DNA from: Deltaproteobacteria bacterium
GTDB taxonomy: Bacteria; Myxococcota_A; UBA796
Assembly (NCBI GenBank): GCA_002707085.1
Contig: PALY01000159.1
Coordinates: 1 to 14,300 of the forward strand
Length of the DNA stretch: 14,300 nucleotides
Reading direction: 5' to 3'
Shown here: positions 1 through 7,433 of the stretch, one piece after another
Layout: each line of letters begins with the position of its first letter
Position numbering within the stretch: position 1 is the stretch's first letter
Notes under the pieces: generated by a model
What the model saw: the letters and a program-made list of their open reading frames with translations, nothing else
What the model was told of the DNA's origin: nothing
The model's database searches: none
Translations under genes and position numbers: made by a program

Positions 1-982
1 CAGGTCGAGTGTTTCTCAGCATGGCTTCACTGCGTGCCACAAGCCATGGGTGTGTACTCCATTCATCGCCGAAGTGTCGATTGGTCAAAGAGAGGGCTTG
101 ATACAGGCTGTTGAGTGCGTCGCTCCCAAGGCTGGGGCCTTCGGGCCAGCTGCCATCTGAAATCAGTTCAAGATGGTCCATGGTTGTGGTGATGAATTCT
201 CGACTGCGGGTCAGCCATTCGGCAGATGGTTCGTGGTCATGTTGGAGAACCAGTCCAGCCATTAAGAGGGCTGTGTTGGCCACCTGAGCATCGCGTCCAC
301 TCCATTGGTTTGCCCAGGGAACAGGAGATGCACCCGCAAGGCTTCGATACAAGCGTCCAGCTTGGCGAACGATTTTTCCTCGAACTTGAACACGAGTTTC
401 GGGTTCCAGTGTGTCGTGGAGCATGTCGTATGCGATGCAGGTGGCTTGCAAGAGTTGAGCAGCACCGCGTCCAGCGTGTAGGTTTTCTTCAAGGCCCCAT
501 ATGTCTTGGGCTTCTAAGCGAAGAAGCCATGCTGTTGTTTGGTTGAATGTTGCCTCGTCTTCGGTGAACAAGGTGTACATGGCAAGACTGGGCAATGGGC
601 TGCCCGCTTCTGCCCACTCCTCTGGTGTGGTGAATGGGGTTGCGCCTTCGGCGAATGGGAGAGAGGTTTCGTCTCTTCTTTCGCCGACGTATCTGTCCCA
701 CGTTGTCACAATTTCAGCGCGTTCAAAGTCGAACACTTTCGCTTGTAGGCGAGGTACATCCCCAGGAGAAAAGAACAGTCGGGGGTGAGCGTCTGCAATC
801 TCGGGAGGTGGCTCTTCACCGGTGTCTGGAATCACACCTGAGTCATCCGTTTCCGGATCCGAAGTGTCTGTATCGATTGGAGTGCGGCTTCCTGTATCCG
901 GCGTTTTGTCCGAATCATTGATGAAGCCCGTGTCACAGGCGTACAGAGCGAAGCAGGTGGGTAGTAGAAGAGTCCAGCGCAT
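1..982 (-). CDS. Heparinase II/III-like polysaccharide-lyase-type lipoprotein, 3' end beyond window
   Basis: The frame is open from the ATG at 982 to the window edge, giving 327 visible residues. The N-terminus is a lipoprotein signal peptide ending in the lipobox LYAC, with the lipidated Cys at residue 16. An Asp/Thr/Pro-rich linker of about 45 residues follows. From about residue 65, HPRLFFSPGDVPRLQAKV resembles the start of the alpha/alpha toroid domain of heparinase II/III and alginate-lyase families. Further along, LLQATCIAYDML, LEPETRVQVRGKI and GSWPEGPSLGSD fit the helical toroid of those enzymes. The catalytic C-terminal part is not visible, so activity and substrate are unknown. The product is probably anchored in the outer membrane and exposed to sugar polymers. 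The gene starts 22 bases after dnaE2 on the same strand, with no clear ribosome binding site or terminator between them. Family assignment is moderate; the lipoprotein call is firm. Confidence 0.72.
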   Translation of the reverse strand, partial: MRWTLLLPTCFALYACDTGFINDSDKTPDTGSRTPIDTDTSDPETDDSGVIPDTGEEPPPEIADAHPRLFFSPGDVPRLQAKVFDFERAEIVTTWDRYVGERRDETSLPFAEGATPFTTPEEWAEAGSPLPSLAMYTLFTEDEATFNQTTAWLLRLEAQDIWGLEENLHAGRGAAQLLQATCIAYDMLHDTLEPETRVQVRGKIVRQAGRLYRSLAGASPVPWANQWSGRDAQVANTALLMAGLVLQHDHEPSAEWLTRSREFITTTMDHLELISDGSWPEGPSLGSDALNSLYQALSLTNRHFGDEWSTHPWLVARSEAMLRNTRP

Positions 983-1004
983 GATGTTCAGAATGGTACC
1001 ATCA

Positions 1005-4000
1005 TTATCGGAAGTCTCTACTCTTCAAATTGTCAGGTTCAGGAACATTGAGTGTAGAGAACCGAGTGGCCAGTAGGCTGATGGAGTCTCCGTCCCGCTG
1101 AACTTTGGCGGTGATTTCCAACAAATTGTGTTGCAGTATGGTCTTTCTGTGTTGTTCAAAGACATGGGGTTTTATGACCACATTGAGCAATCCCGTTTCG
1201 TCTTCCAATGTCATGAAAATAATGCCATTGGCCGTGTTGGGGCGTTGTCGGTGTGCCACCATGCCTGCCACTCGGATTGTGCGGCCACCAGGAATTGCAC
1301 GAACAGAAGCGGCATCGACAAAGCCTTCTTGGTGGAGTCTGGACCGTACCATGCCAATTGGGTTGTGCATCAAACTGAGGCCTTGGCTTCGAAAATCCTC
1401 TCTCATTTCGTCTGAGGCGCTGGGTGGAGTCAACGCGACTCCGTCGGGCCGCTGTAGGCCTTTGAAAAGGGGCAGGTCGTATAGGCCTTGTACGGACCAC
1501 ATTGCTTGACGACGGTGCGCTGAAAGAGAGTGAAGTGCATTGGCGTTTGCGAGTGCTTTCATGCTTCCTCGATCTAAGTTGGCCCTTCTTTGTAGTTCTC
1601 CAATGCTGAGAAAAGAGCCGTCTGATTCTCTGGATGCTACGATTTGAAGACCTGCCGACTTCTTGAGTTTTCGGATTTGTCTGAGTCCCAGCCTGAGTCC
1701 TTGTTGGGCATTTTCAATGGGTTCTATGGTGCAGTCCCAATCACTCTTTTGGATGTCGATTGGAAGGACTGAAACTCCATGTCGACGTGCGTCATCTATC
1801 AGTGAACGTGGAGAGTAAAACCCCATGGGTTGACTGTTGAGCAGTGCGGCACAAAATGCATGTGGGTAATGGTGCTTTATCCACGCAGAGACATAGACAA
1901 GTCGACTGAAACTCGCAGCATGAGACTCGGGAAATCCATACTCTCCGAAACCCCGAATTTGCTCACAGATCTGATGTGCATAGTCGTCGTTGATTCCATT
2001 TGTTTTCATACCGTTGAGAAGCTGCTGAACCATGGGGCCAAGGGTTCCTCGTTTTCGCCAAGCCCCCATTGCTCGTCGCAGTTCGTCCGCTTGTCCAGGT
2101 GAAAAGCCGCCAACCGCAACGGCCATGGCCATGACCTGTTCTTGGAAAATGGGTACGCCCATGGTTCTTTTCAGAATGGGTTCTAGTGCGGGGTGTGCAT
2201 AGGTGATGGGGTCTTCACCCTTTCTGCGTCGTAGGTATGGGTGGACCATGCCTCCTTGAATCGGTCCAGGCCGGACAATGGAAACTTGGATGACCAAATC
2301 GTAGAAGCATCTCGGCTTCATTCTGGGAAGCATGGACATCTGCGCCCGGCTTTCGATTTGGAACACACCGATCGTGTCGGCTTTGGAAATCATGTCGTAC
2401 ACCAAGGGGTCTTCGGATGGCGTGGTTGCTAAGGTGACGGAACGGTTCCAATGTTTATGGATCAAGCCAAAGCTTTTCTGAATGGCTGTCAGCATTCCAA
2501 GGGACAGCAGATCAACTTTGATGAATCCCACGATGTCGATGTCATCTTTGTCCCATTGAATGACGGTTCGATCGGCCATGCTTGCGGGTTCGATGGGGCA
2601 AAGGTCTATCAGAGGGCCATCGGATATTGTGAAGCCTCCTGAGTGGATGCCTACGTGCCGGGGGAGTCCCCGGAGACTTTTGGCCATTTGGATGGTTTGT
2701 CGAACTCGATGGTCTGTGGGGTTGAGCCCCACCTCTTGGAGTTTTGAAGGCTCAATGGTGTCTTGATCAAACCAATGAGATCCTTTTGCCAGTCTATCGA
2801 TTTGGTCTGAGTCGAGTCCCAGCGCTTTTCCTGCATCTCGAATCGCTGATCTTTTGCGGTAAGAGATGACCTCGTTGACCATGGCGGCTCGATGTCGGCC
2901 GTACCGTTTATAGATGTATTGGATGACCTCTTCTCGTCTCTCGTGTTCAAAGTCCACATCGATATCTGGAGGTTCTCCTCTCTCTTCTGAAATGAAGCGT
3001 TCAAATAAAAGGTTGGATGATGCAGGGTCGACAGCGGTAATGCCGAGTGCAAAGCACACGGCTGAATTCGCGGCACTCCCGCGCCCTTGGCATAAAATCC
3101 CTCTGTCTCGCGCGAATTGAACCACGTCGTAGACCGTGAGAAAATAGGATGAAAAATCGAGCTTTTCGATGAGCTTGAGTTCATGCTCAATTTGATGAAG
3201 TACCGGTTTGGGTACACCGTTGGGATACCTCCAAGCCAATCCCTGCTCGGTTTGGTTCTGTAGCCACGAGATGGGTGTCCACCCATTTGGGATGATTTCT
3301 CGTGGGTATAGATATCGAAGATCTCCCAGAGAAAAATTGCACCTGTCTGCGATCTCTATGGTTCGTTCCAGAGCATGAGGAGCGCTGTGAAACATTCGTG
3401 TCAGGGCGGGGGGCCCTCGAAGGAAACGAGAGGCATTGATTTGCAGCGAAGTTCCAGCTTGATCGACCGTACATCTTCGTCGCAAGCATGTGAGGACGTC
3501 TTGTAGTGGCTGTCTTGAAGGACAATGCATGAGTACATCTCCCGTTGCCACCAACGGGACTCCTGTGCGGCTTGATAATGTGGAACGGGCATCCCAAATG
3601 GCGGGATCGTGGCAATCGAGACGACGGGTCAGGGCGAGAGAAGCATGGTGACCGAAAGCTTCTCGAATCTTCTTGGTTGATTCTGTAGACCAGTCTCCGA
3701 TCAAAATGGCTTCTAGGCCTTGTGCTTGTTCTAATAAGGACTGGAGAGGGATCTGCCCCCAGCCCTTTGGCATGTTGGTTCGGGCCTCGGTGATCAGGCG
3801 GGTGAGGTGAGACCACCCTTCTGTATTGTGAGCAAGTAGCGATACTCCAGGCCCTTCTTCAATGGTGAGTAAGGCGCCCGGCAGAATGCGTACCCCATGG
3901 CTCTGAGCTGCACGGTACGCCCGCGGAATGGCATACACGCCATCGCGATCTGTAATGGCGACTGCGTGAAGCCCCACCTCGGCTGCGCGGGCAACAATCT

Positions 4001-4079
4001 CTTCTGGCTGGCTTGCGCCTTCTTGAAAGGAGAAGGCGGTTCGGCAGACCAATTCTGCAGCGTTCACCTGTCCCACCAT
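1005..4079 (-). CDS. dnaE2: Error-prone DNA polymerase III alpha subunit DnaE2 (ImuC)
   Basis: This is a C-family polymerase that copies damaged DNA with ImuB and causes SOS mutagenesis. It has 1024 residues, normal for DnaE2. Order of parts: PHP domain (about 5-220), palm with PDIDVDF (residues 371-377; catalytic pair D374 and D376), third catalytic Asp in KVDLLSLG (D523), a helix-hairpin-helix region near 715-745 with ESHAASF and LLNSQPMGFYSPRSL, typical of DnaE2 rather than DnaE1, and an OB fold near 925-1000 (MTLEDETG at 956). All three catalytic aspartates are present. The PHP start reads ELVCRTAFSF where the family usually has ELHC, so an expected metal-binding His is Val. The chosen ATG (4079) overlaps imuB by 16 bases. 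A GTG at 4067 is a serious alternative: it would give a 4-base GTGA overlap with the imuB stop and follows a GGTGGGA sequence. A longer frame to 4181 adds sequence without family similarity. Confidence 0.95.
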   Translation of the reverse strand: MVGQVNAAELVCRTAFSFQEGASQPEEIVARAAEVGLHAVAITDRDGVYAIPRAYRAAQSHGVRILPGALLTIEEGPGVSLLAHNTEGWSHLTRLITEARTNMPKGWGQIPLQSLLEQAQGLEAILIGDWSTESTKKIREAFGHHASLALTRRLDCHDPAIWDARSTLSSRTGVPLVATGDVLMHCPSRQPLQDVLTCLRRRCTVDQAGTSLQINASRFLRGPPALTRMFHSAPHALERTIEIADRCNFSLGDLRYLYPREIIPNGWTPISWLQNQTEQGLAWRYPNGVPKPVLHQIEHELKLIEKLDFSSYFLTVYDVVQFARDRGILCQGRGSAANSAVCFALGITAVDPASSNLLFERFISEERGEPPDIDVDFEHERREEVIQYIYKRYGRHRAAMVNEVISYRKRSAIRDAGKALGLDSDQIDRLAKGSHWFDQDTIEPSKLQEVGLNPTDHRVRQTIQMAKSLRGLPRHVGIHSGGFTISDGPLIDLCPIEPASMADRTVIQWDKDDIDIVGFIKVDLLSLGMLTAIQKSFGLIHKHWNRSVTLATTPSEDPLVYDMISKADTIGVFQIESRAQMSMLPRMKPRCFYDLVIQVSIVRPGPIQGGMVHPYLRRRKGEDPITYAHPALEPILKRTMGVPIFQEQVMAMAVAVGGFSPGQADELRRAMGAWRKRGTLGPMVQQLLNGMKTNGINDDYAHQICEQIRGFGEYGFPESHAASFSRLVYVSAWIKHHYPHAFCAALLNSQPMGFYSPRSLIDDARRHGVSVLPIDIQKSDWDCTIEPIENAQQGLRLGLRQIRKLKKSAGLQIVASRESDGSFLSIGELQRRANLDRGSMKALANANALHSLSAHRRQAMWSVQGLYDLPLFKGLQRPDGVALTPPSASDEMREDFRSQGLSLMHNPIGMVRSRLHQEGFVDAASVRAIPGGRTIRVAGMVAHRQRPNTANGIIFMTLEDETGLLNVVIKPHVFEQHRKTILQHNLLEITAKVQRDGDSISLLATRFSTLNVPEPDNLKSRDFR

Positions 4080-5605
4080 CCGTGAACGACCCAACGTCCA
4101 TGTTCTCGATAGAGCCAGGCGGTTCGTCCATTTTCTAATGTGGTTTTCCAGTAGGTTCGTTGAAATGGTTTGGACCACCACTCTCCTGAAATTTGTTCAG
4201 GCCCCCGCATAGAAGCAACCGCTTGCCATCGTCCATCGACATGAATCGCAGACACGGGCTGTAGATCTTTAGAGGGGCCTGGCTCGATCTCTACAGTTTG
4301 AGGAGGGGCCAACAATATGGGGGGGCGATCCGGTTGAGGTGGTTCGGGGTGGCCGAGCCATGCATCGACCGGGTCATTGTGGAGAGAGAGAGCCAATGAT
4401 TGGGCTGCGTGGCTAGGATCGGAGGGGATGGTGGTACCGAAGGGGACGGGACGCCACGCCCCCTCCGGTCGATGGCGGGGGATGGTGCGGGCTGAGAGTA
4501 CGCTTCGATACCCAAGTGCGTCCTGGAGTCGAGCCGTAACGTTGTCGATGGTTTCGTCTGTGCGGAGGGGATCCCGCAAATCAAGTTGATGACCATCGAA
4601 GAGGGTGGGATGAGGCAAGGTGAGGGTGAGGTGAAGGGCAGGACCACCAAGTTTGATGTGTTCAAGTCGGTGGCGAATGCGTTCCAGGATGATGGAAGGA
4701 TCGCGAGTGGGGGAGCCAAGGCGAAGATGAATGGACTGGTATCGACCCCCACCCAAGCCGAAATCAAGTTGTAGCTGAGAAGTGGCTTGGCCTGTGGTTA
4801 CCAGCCGGGTGGTGAGATCACGTACCAAGGCATTGATTACAAACAGCAATGCATCCAGTTCAGACACGGGTGCAGGTAGATCTTGGCGAAGAACGAGGGG
4901 GCCGTCCTTTGACCAGGGGGTGATGGTGGGAGTGGTGGCTCTGCCAGAAGCCAGTGCGTGTGCTGTGATGCTGACGGGGCCGAGTCGTCCCACAACCGTG
5001 GACGGAGGAAGTGCAGCAAAGTCTCCAATGGTTGAGAGTCCAAGGCCGGTGAGCAGAGAATGTTCGGGAGGTGGTAGCTCCAGTGCTGCGAGAGGAAGAG
5101 AGGCAAGGGTTGTACGTTCTTCTCCTGGAGGGATGATATTTGTCCGGGGAGACCATTTGGCAACGGTGAGTGCGGTATGAGGATCGCTGGCAACCACAAT
5201 GTGTGCTTCGTGGCCCAGTTGGTGTAGACGAATCCGGATTCGTTCGACCAATGCTCGCTCATGTCCGGCTCGAGATTCAGGTTGCCGAGATACTTCAGCC
5301 ACCATCGCATCGGGCGGCAGTGCAGCAATGGCGGGTGATATTCGCAGCAACTGTTCGGTCAATGCACTCAGGTCTGTCGACTCGTCGGTTGGATTGAGCA
5401 GTTCCGTTTCGATGGTGGGTAGATGGCTGCGGGCGGCTGCGACGGTCATTCCGATTCGTATGCCATGTCGAGATGCTTTCTGGGTTGCAGCCACCACACG
5501 CAAGGCATTCTTTTGCTCCGAGACCAATATGGCGGCTTGGTCTCTGGTCCACCCGCAACGGTCGAGCCGGAACGTGGGTATATGTGCAACTAAGTATCTG
5601 AACAT
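4064..5605 (-). CDS. imuB: ImuB, catalytically inactive Y-family mutagenesis protein
   Basis: This is the hub protein of the ImuB-DnaE2 mutasome, linking the error-prone polymerase to the sliding clamp. It has 513 residues, normal for ImuB. The Y-family fold is visible from MFRYLVAHIPTFRLDRC, but the polymerase acidic residues are missing: no Asp in the first strand, and PPDAMVAEVSR (98-107) stands where active enzymes have DE plus a following acidic pair. RHGIRIGMTVAAARSHLP (46-63) is typical of ImuB. QLDLR (340-344) lies where the clamp-binding motif is expected, but its last residue is Arg instead of Phe. The tail has the ImuB-specific C-terminal domain, with GPEQISGEWW (468-477) and YREHGRWVVHGWW. 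The start at 5605 matches the family N-terminus; an upstream in-frame ATG at 5728 adds 41 unrelated residues and overlaps the divergent gene. No imuA lies next to it. Confidence 0.93.
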   Translation of the reverse strand: MFRYLVAHIPTFRLDRCGWTRDQAAILVSEQKNALRVVAATQKASRHGIRIGMTVAAARSHLPTIETELLNPTDESTDLSALTEQLLRISPAIAALPPDAMVAEVSRQPESRAGHERALVERIRIRLHQLGHEAHIVVASDPHTALTVAKWSPRTNIIPPGEERTTLASLPLAALELPPPEHSLLTGLGLSTIGDFAALPPSTVVGRLGPVSITAHALASGRATTPTITPWSKDGPLVLRQDLPAPVSELDALLFVINALVRDLTTRLVTTGQATSQLQLDFGLGGGRYQSIHLRLGSPTRDPSIILERIRHRLEHIKLGGPALHLTLTLPHPTLFDGHQLDLRDPLRTDETIDNVTARLQDALGYRSVLSARTIPRHRPEGAWRPVPFGTTIPSDPSHAAQSLALSLHNDPVDAWLGHPEPPQPDRPPILLAPPQTVEIEPGPSKDLQPVSAIHVDGRWQAVASMRGPEQISGEWWSKPFQRTYWKTTLENGRTAWLYREHGRWVVHGWWDR

Positions 5606-5613
5606 GTGTTCAG
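5598..5613. promoter_or_regulatory. LexA-type SOS operator overlapping the imuB start
   Basis: CTGAACATGTGTTCAG is a 16-base palindrome apart from its central two bases on each side (arms CTGAACA and TGTTCAG). Its core fits the GAAC-N4-GTTC class of LexA boxes. It also matches 16 of 17 positions of the M. xanthus consensus CTRHAMRYBYGTTCAGS as I recall it; only the last base fails. The imuB ATG (5605-5603) lies inside it. LexA binding here would cover the predicted transcription start directly. The location upstream of an SOS mutagenesis operon supports the call strongly, although lexA itself is not in the window. Confidence 0.85.
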
Positions 5614-5640
5614 TATATAAAGACTCTTCACATAGATCAA
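5612..5640 (-). promoter_or_regulatory. Predicted sigma-70-type promoter of imuB, leaderless
   Basis: On the minus strand, TTGATC (5640-5635) and TATACT (5617-5612) are separated by exactly 17 bases. Six bases separate the -10 box from the ATG at 5605, so the transcript should begin at or within a base or two of the start codon. No Shine-Dalgarno sequence lies in the usual window before the ATG; a GAAGAG is about 20 bases away, inside the promoter spacer. The arrangement implies a leaderless mRNA. This is read from sequence only. Confidence 0.65.
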
Positions 5641-5650
5641 TATGGAAGGT

Positions 5651-5665
5651 GGACAGAGAATGTCC
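5651..5665. repeat. Short inverted repeat in the imuB / membrane-protein divergent region
   Basis: GGACA (5651-5655) and TGTCC (5661-5665) form perfect 5-base arms around GAGAA. It is followed at 5669-5674 by TTGACG, a good -35 match for the plus-strand gene, though I find no convincing -10 box at the right distance. It could be a binding site for another regulator, or chance. Confidence 0.25.
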
Positions 5666-5705
5666 GTTTTGACGATTTTCGATAAAAAAGCTGTTCGTCG
5701 GCTCA

Positions 5706-7418
5706 ATGGATCCAGTCGATGCGCCCAAGAAACGCGAAAACCGCTATGGTGCAGACGTGAAACAACTTGATCCCCGTTTGGCCAAACTGATCCTCGCTGT
5801 GGCTGTTTGTGTGGTGTATTTGCCACTGCTTGGTGGTGGGTTCGTTTGGGATGACCACCTGTTGATTCTCCAAAATCAACTCACGGATTCGTTTTCCAAC
5901 ATTCCCAAGATGTTTCAAACTGATTTATGGGGCGCCACCCCGATAGCCGATGAGAAGACCGGCTACTACCGCCCATTGATGTTGGTGGATTTGACGCTCT
6001 CTCGATCTGTGGCCGGTTTGGAACCCTGGGTGTACCACCTGCACAATTTACTTTGGCACTGTGCATCCATCTTCTTTTTGCTGAAGCTTCTACAGTCGGT
6101 GGTCCAAGACTCATTGGCAGCGGTTCTGGGGACCGCGATTTTCGCTCTACACCCTACACAGCTTGAAGCTGTCGGATTTATCTCTGCACGCAACGACCCT
6201 ATGGCGGTGACGTGGTTGCTGATTGCATTGAACCTGCTCAGCCGACAACGGCCGTCAACCATGGCTTTGTTGGGGGGAGCTTTGGCCGCCTGTGCCGCCA
6301 TGCTGTGCAAAGAGAGTGTGGTCTTTGCTCCCATTCTTTTGGCGTTTGCATGCCACGCTCGTTGGGGGCGTTGGGGAAGCTGGCGCGCTCATTTGTCTGT
6401 GCTTGGTGGATTCGGTATCGCCCTATTGATGCGCATGAATGCCGGTGTGGGGGTCCCTGAACAAGCGGAATGGTCTCGGCTTGAAACCGTCGGTCTTCCA
6501 TCCTTGGCGTTCTATTTGGACAAGCTGCTGGTCCCTTTTGATATCGCACCAGTCATTCACTTTGGATGGCTGCCTGCTGTCCCATGGGCCACAGCAGGTC
6601 TGGCCATCGTTCTGCTCGTGTGGATTGGCAAGGTGGGAGGTTCCTCTGCACGAGCGGGAATTGCGTTCGCCTTTTTGGGATTGTTGCCTGCATGGGCTGC
6701 CGTTGCCCACGTGGGTGCAGTCGTTGACCGATATCTTTATCTGCCCATGGTGGGGATCGGGTGGGCTGTAGCGGTTGTCGCGCGCAGGCCGGGGGGACGG
6801 CGGATTGCCCAGCTGGCCGCCGTGGCCTTCGTGGTTCTCAGCGTTCGTCAGGCGCCGGTCTGGAAGAATGATGCCTCTGTATGGATGGCTTCCATTGAAC
6901 GTGCCCCCTCTGGCTATGCCAAGGGTGCATTGGCAAAATGGCTTGATGATCAGGGCATGTCCAAGGCTGCCGCACACTGGTACCTTGAAGCAGTCAGCCA
7001 AGATCCAATGCCATTCGAACACAGCTGTTTCAACCTCAGTCGGAGTCATTTGAAAGCACATGGGCCGGCCGCTGCCATTGAGGCAACCCAAAAGGGGCTG
7101 GTCCACGGTTGCGAGCGGTCTGCAGAGCTGATGGCCCCTTATGCACTCGCATACGCGTTGGAGGGGCAGTGGGAACAAGCATTGGCGATGGCCCAAGAGG
7201 TGTCTCCTGACCCGACTGGAAAAGCCGTCATTGCAAAGCTGGCTGCCAAGACACAGTTGGGCGACATCCAGGCCTTACAAGATGCAATCGAATCGGCTGA
7301 TAAAGGACAGGGTGCGGATCTGAGGCGGCAAGTGCTCAAGGTGCTCGACCACGCGGGTGCCGATGTGGATTCGGTGACTTCTGTGTTGGATGCATCGGGG
7401 GGTGCGGAAGCGGAATAG
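5706..7418 (+). CDS. TMTC-like membrane glycosyltransferase-family protein with C-terminal helical repeats
   Basis: This 570-residue protein has a cytoplasmic N-terminus (about 1-22) and then multiple membrane helices up to about residue 390. Features of the GT-C fold seen in TMTC/PMT-like proteins are present: GGFVWDDHLLI (W48, D49, D50) after the first helix, GYYRPLMLVDLTLSR, and FALHPTQLEAVGFISARND, the equivalent of the HP-x-EAV-x-W-x-S-x-R-x-D signature. CKESVVFAPILL follows. The last 170 residues are soluble and Ala-rich, with helical pairs such as KAAAHWYLEAVSQDP, consistent with degenerate TPRs. By family it would transfer a sugar from a lipid carrier to a protein in the periplasm, but the substrate is unknown. 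Start choice is uncertain: the ATG at 5706 lacks a clear ribosome binding site, and a GTG at 5757 is possible. It is divergent from imuB with 100 bases between starts, and convergent with the lipoprotein gene that ends at 7423. Confidence 0.8.
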   Translation: MDPVDAPKKRENRYGADVKQLDPRLAKLILAVAVCVVYLPLLGGGFVWDDHLLILQNQLTDSFSNIPKMFQTDLWGATPIADEKTGYYRPLMLVDLTLSRSVAGLEPWVYHLHNLLWHCASIFFLLKLLQSVVQDSLAAVLGTAIFALHPTQLEAVGFISARNDPMAVTWLLIALNLLSRQRPSTMALLGGALAACAAMLCKESVVFAPILLAFACHARWGRWGSWRAHLSVLGGFGIALLMRMNAGVGVPEQAEWSRLETVGLPSLAFYLDKLLVPFDIAPVIHFGWLPAVPWATAGLAIVLLVWIGKVGGSSARAGIAFAFLGLLPAWAAVAHVGAVVDRYLYLPMVGIGWAVAVVARRPGGRRIAQLAAVAFVVLSVRQAPVWKNDASVWMASIERAPSGYAKGALAKWLDDQGMSKAAAHWYLEAVSQDPMPFEHSCFNLSRSHLKAHGPAAAIEATQKGLVHGCERSAELMAPYALAYALEGQWEQALAMAQEVSPDPTGKAVIAKLAAKTQLGDIQALQDAIESADKGQGADLRRQVLKVLDHAGADVDSVTSVLDASGGAEAE

Positions 7419-7433
7419 GTGCCTATTCTCCGC
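7410..7433. terminator. Hairpin spanning two convergent stop codons
   Basis: GCG-GAATAG, loop GTGC, then CTATTC-TC-CGC form a 9-base-pair stem with a 2-base bulge. The TAG stop of the plus gene (7416-7418) and the TAG stop of the minus gene (7425-7423) sit in opposite arms. There is no T tract on either side, so it is at best a weak bidirectional terminator or a stabilising 3' hairpin. Confidence 0.3.

Noticed and set aside
986..991. CTGAAC half-site of the SOS box just before the lipoprotein ATG on the minus strand
   Set aside because: Only one six-base arm is present. The matching arm at the expected spacing has no agreement, so it is not a credible LexA operator.
3187..3816. 209-codon alternative frame inside dnaE2 on the same strand
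   Set aside because: The dnaE2 frame is continuous with conserved polymerase motifs across this stretch. The other frame shows no domain, so it is neither a frameshift nor a nested gene.
4080..4181. Upstream ATG extending DnaE2 by 34 residues
   Set aside because: The added residues lie inside the imuB C-terminal domain and have no DnaE2 similarity; family N-termini begin just before the AEL motif.
5606..5728. Upstream ATG extending ImuB by 41 residues
   Set aside because: It would read through the predicted promoter and overlap the divergent gene, and the added sequence does not resemble ImuB.
6423..7196. 257-codon open frame on the minus strand opposite the TMTC-like gene
   Set aside because: There are no family motifs and the composition is Cys/Pro/Arg-rich, while the plus strand has clear membrane helices and signature motifs.
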